This document shows, in pieces, positions 25,751-26,614 of a stretch of DNA of 26,614 nucleotides. The first letter of the stretch is position 1. The number at the start of each line of letters is the position of its first letter. Source of the stretch: Limnohabitans sp. (GTDB lineage: Bacteria; Pseudomonadota; Gammaproteobacteria; Burkholderiales; Burkholderiaceae_C); the NCBI GenBank assembly GCA_021731425.1, contig JAKFXJ010000082.1, forward strand, positions 1 through 26,614, written 5' to 3'. The notes below the pieces were generated by a model. That model saw nothing but the letters and a program-made list of their open reading frames with translations, was not told the DNA's origin and searched no databases. Made by a program: the position numbers and the translations under genes.

Positions 25751-26614
25751 CAATCGCAGCAGCGCTGGCTCGAGTGGGTCGAGAGCTACTTTGCGCCGCT
25801 GCGCCAAGCGGGTCTGGACGTGAACTTCATCTCGGGTACTACCCCCTGGTTGCGCCAAGCCGATGATGTGCACATCGATTTGTCGGGTGGTGATGAAGCG
25901 CCGGAAACTTCACCTTGGTTTGACTTGTCGCTCGGCATGGACATCGACGGTCAACGGGTGAACATCCTCCCTTGGGTGCCTTCGATTTTGTCAACACTCG
26001 CAAAAATCAGCCCATCCTCTGCCGAAGGCGACAGGATCGCTTTGCCGCCGTTTTTGTACCTGCCCGACTTGCAGGGCGAGGGCTTTGTGAAACTGCCCAC
26101 CGCAAAAATCGAGCCTTGGCTGACCACCCTGATGGAGCTGGTCTCGGAACGCGGACGCGATTGGGGCGGTGATGAGCTGCGCTTGTCGCGCTTGGAGGCC
26201 TTGCGCACCGCTGCAACGCTGGGAGAAGGTGTGGCTTGGGCAGGCGCCCAAAGTTTGATGAACCTGGTGCAGCAAATGCGTGGCATCAGCAGCTTGCCCG
26301 AAGTGGCCGCCCCCGACAGTTTGCAAGCGACTTTGCGGCCTTACCAGCAGCAAGGCCTCAACTGGTTGCAGTTTTTGCGCACGCACCATCTGGCGGGCAT
26401 CCTGGCGGACGACATGGGCCTGGGCAAAACCCTGCAGACCCTGGCGCACATCCTGACCGAAAAAGAAGCGGGTCGGCTCACGCAGCCAGCGCTCATCGTG
26501 GCCCCGGTAAGTTTGCTGGGCAATTGGCAGCGCGAAGCGGCCCGCTTTTGTCCAACCCTGCGCACCCACATACACCATGGCCTGTTGCGGCATGAGACGG
26601 CGCAAGACCTGAGC
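25751..26614 (+). pseudogene. SNF2-type helicase ATPase region, continuation after in-frame TAG (3' end outside window)
   Basis: Directly after the TAG, 288 codons remain open in the same frame to the window edge. They encode the approach to and start of the SNF2 ATPase core: TLRPYQQQGLNWLQFLRTHH, then the Walker A region GILADDMGLGKTLQTLAHIL (about 26396-26455), then LIVAPVSLLGNWQREAARF, the motif Ia region. These enzymes use ATP to translocate on double-stranded DNA or displace proteins such as RNA polymerase. No ribosome site or obvious restart codon follows the stop, so this part is unlikely to be made alone unless the stop is read through or is a sequence error. The remaining helicase motifs lie outside the window. 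Confidence 0.7.

Overview
The window looks like a stretch of chromosome from a betaproteobacterium, most likely Burkholderiales and close to Comamonadaceae (Limnohabitans/Rhodoferax type). This is inferred from the high GC content, dense gene packing, the map-glnD pair, the large single-chain PurL and the general look of the proteins. No marker gene or search was available to confirm it. I saw no tRNA, rRNA, CRISPR array, insertion sequence or phage gene.

Layout. (1) 1-2055: a partial FAD-linked D-2-hydroxyacid dehydrogenase-type gene and a DUF2069 membrane protein on the minus strand, divergent from a YihY/BrkB membrane protein. (2) 2060-5840: a tightly packed minus-strand cluster read as metY (O-acetylhomoserine sulfhydrylase), alpha/beta hydrolase, cytochrome P450, DUF962/Mpo1-like protein. 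A hairpin plus T-tract lies in the metY leader. (3) 5952-6410: a stand-alone two-CBS-domain protein. (4) 6586-10325: a damaged type I secretion locus with a TolC remnant, an ABC exporter broken by a frame change and an in-frame TAA, and an intact HlyD-type adaptor. (5) 10386-13660: aroC, an MFS transporter and a second alpha/beta hydrolase. (6) 13638-17112, minus strand: map then glnD. (7) 17247-20142: a three-gene overlapping operon of a GntR/FCD regulator with a perfect 12-bp palindrome just before its start codon, an EctD-like iron/2-oxoglutarate dioxygenase, and a homoserine-dehydrogenase-like oxidoreductase with a SAF domain, closed by a strong terminator. (8) 20338-24324: purL. (9) 24335-26614: a SWIM/SNF2-type helicase gene with an in-frame TAG, running off the window.

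How the genes work together. The housekeeping genes (aroC, map, glnD, purL, metY) are ordinary. The best candidate for an undescribed system is the GntR-dioxygenase-dehydrogenase operon: a regulator, a hydroxylase and an oxidoreductase joined by ATGA overlaps, with a visible operator and terminator, look like a small substrate-inducible pathway whose substrate cannot be named from sequence. The metY-hydrolase-P450-DUF962 cluster is a second unusual association. The type I secretion locus looks like a decaying system. The two in-frame stops (7396 TAA, 25748 TAG) each lie one C-to-T change from a glutamine codon in otherwise open frames, so they could be real pseudogenisation or sequence errors.
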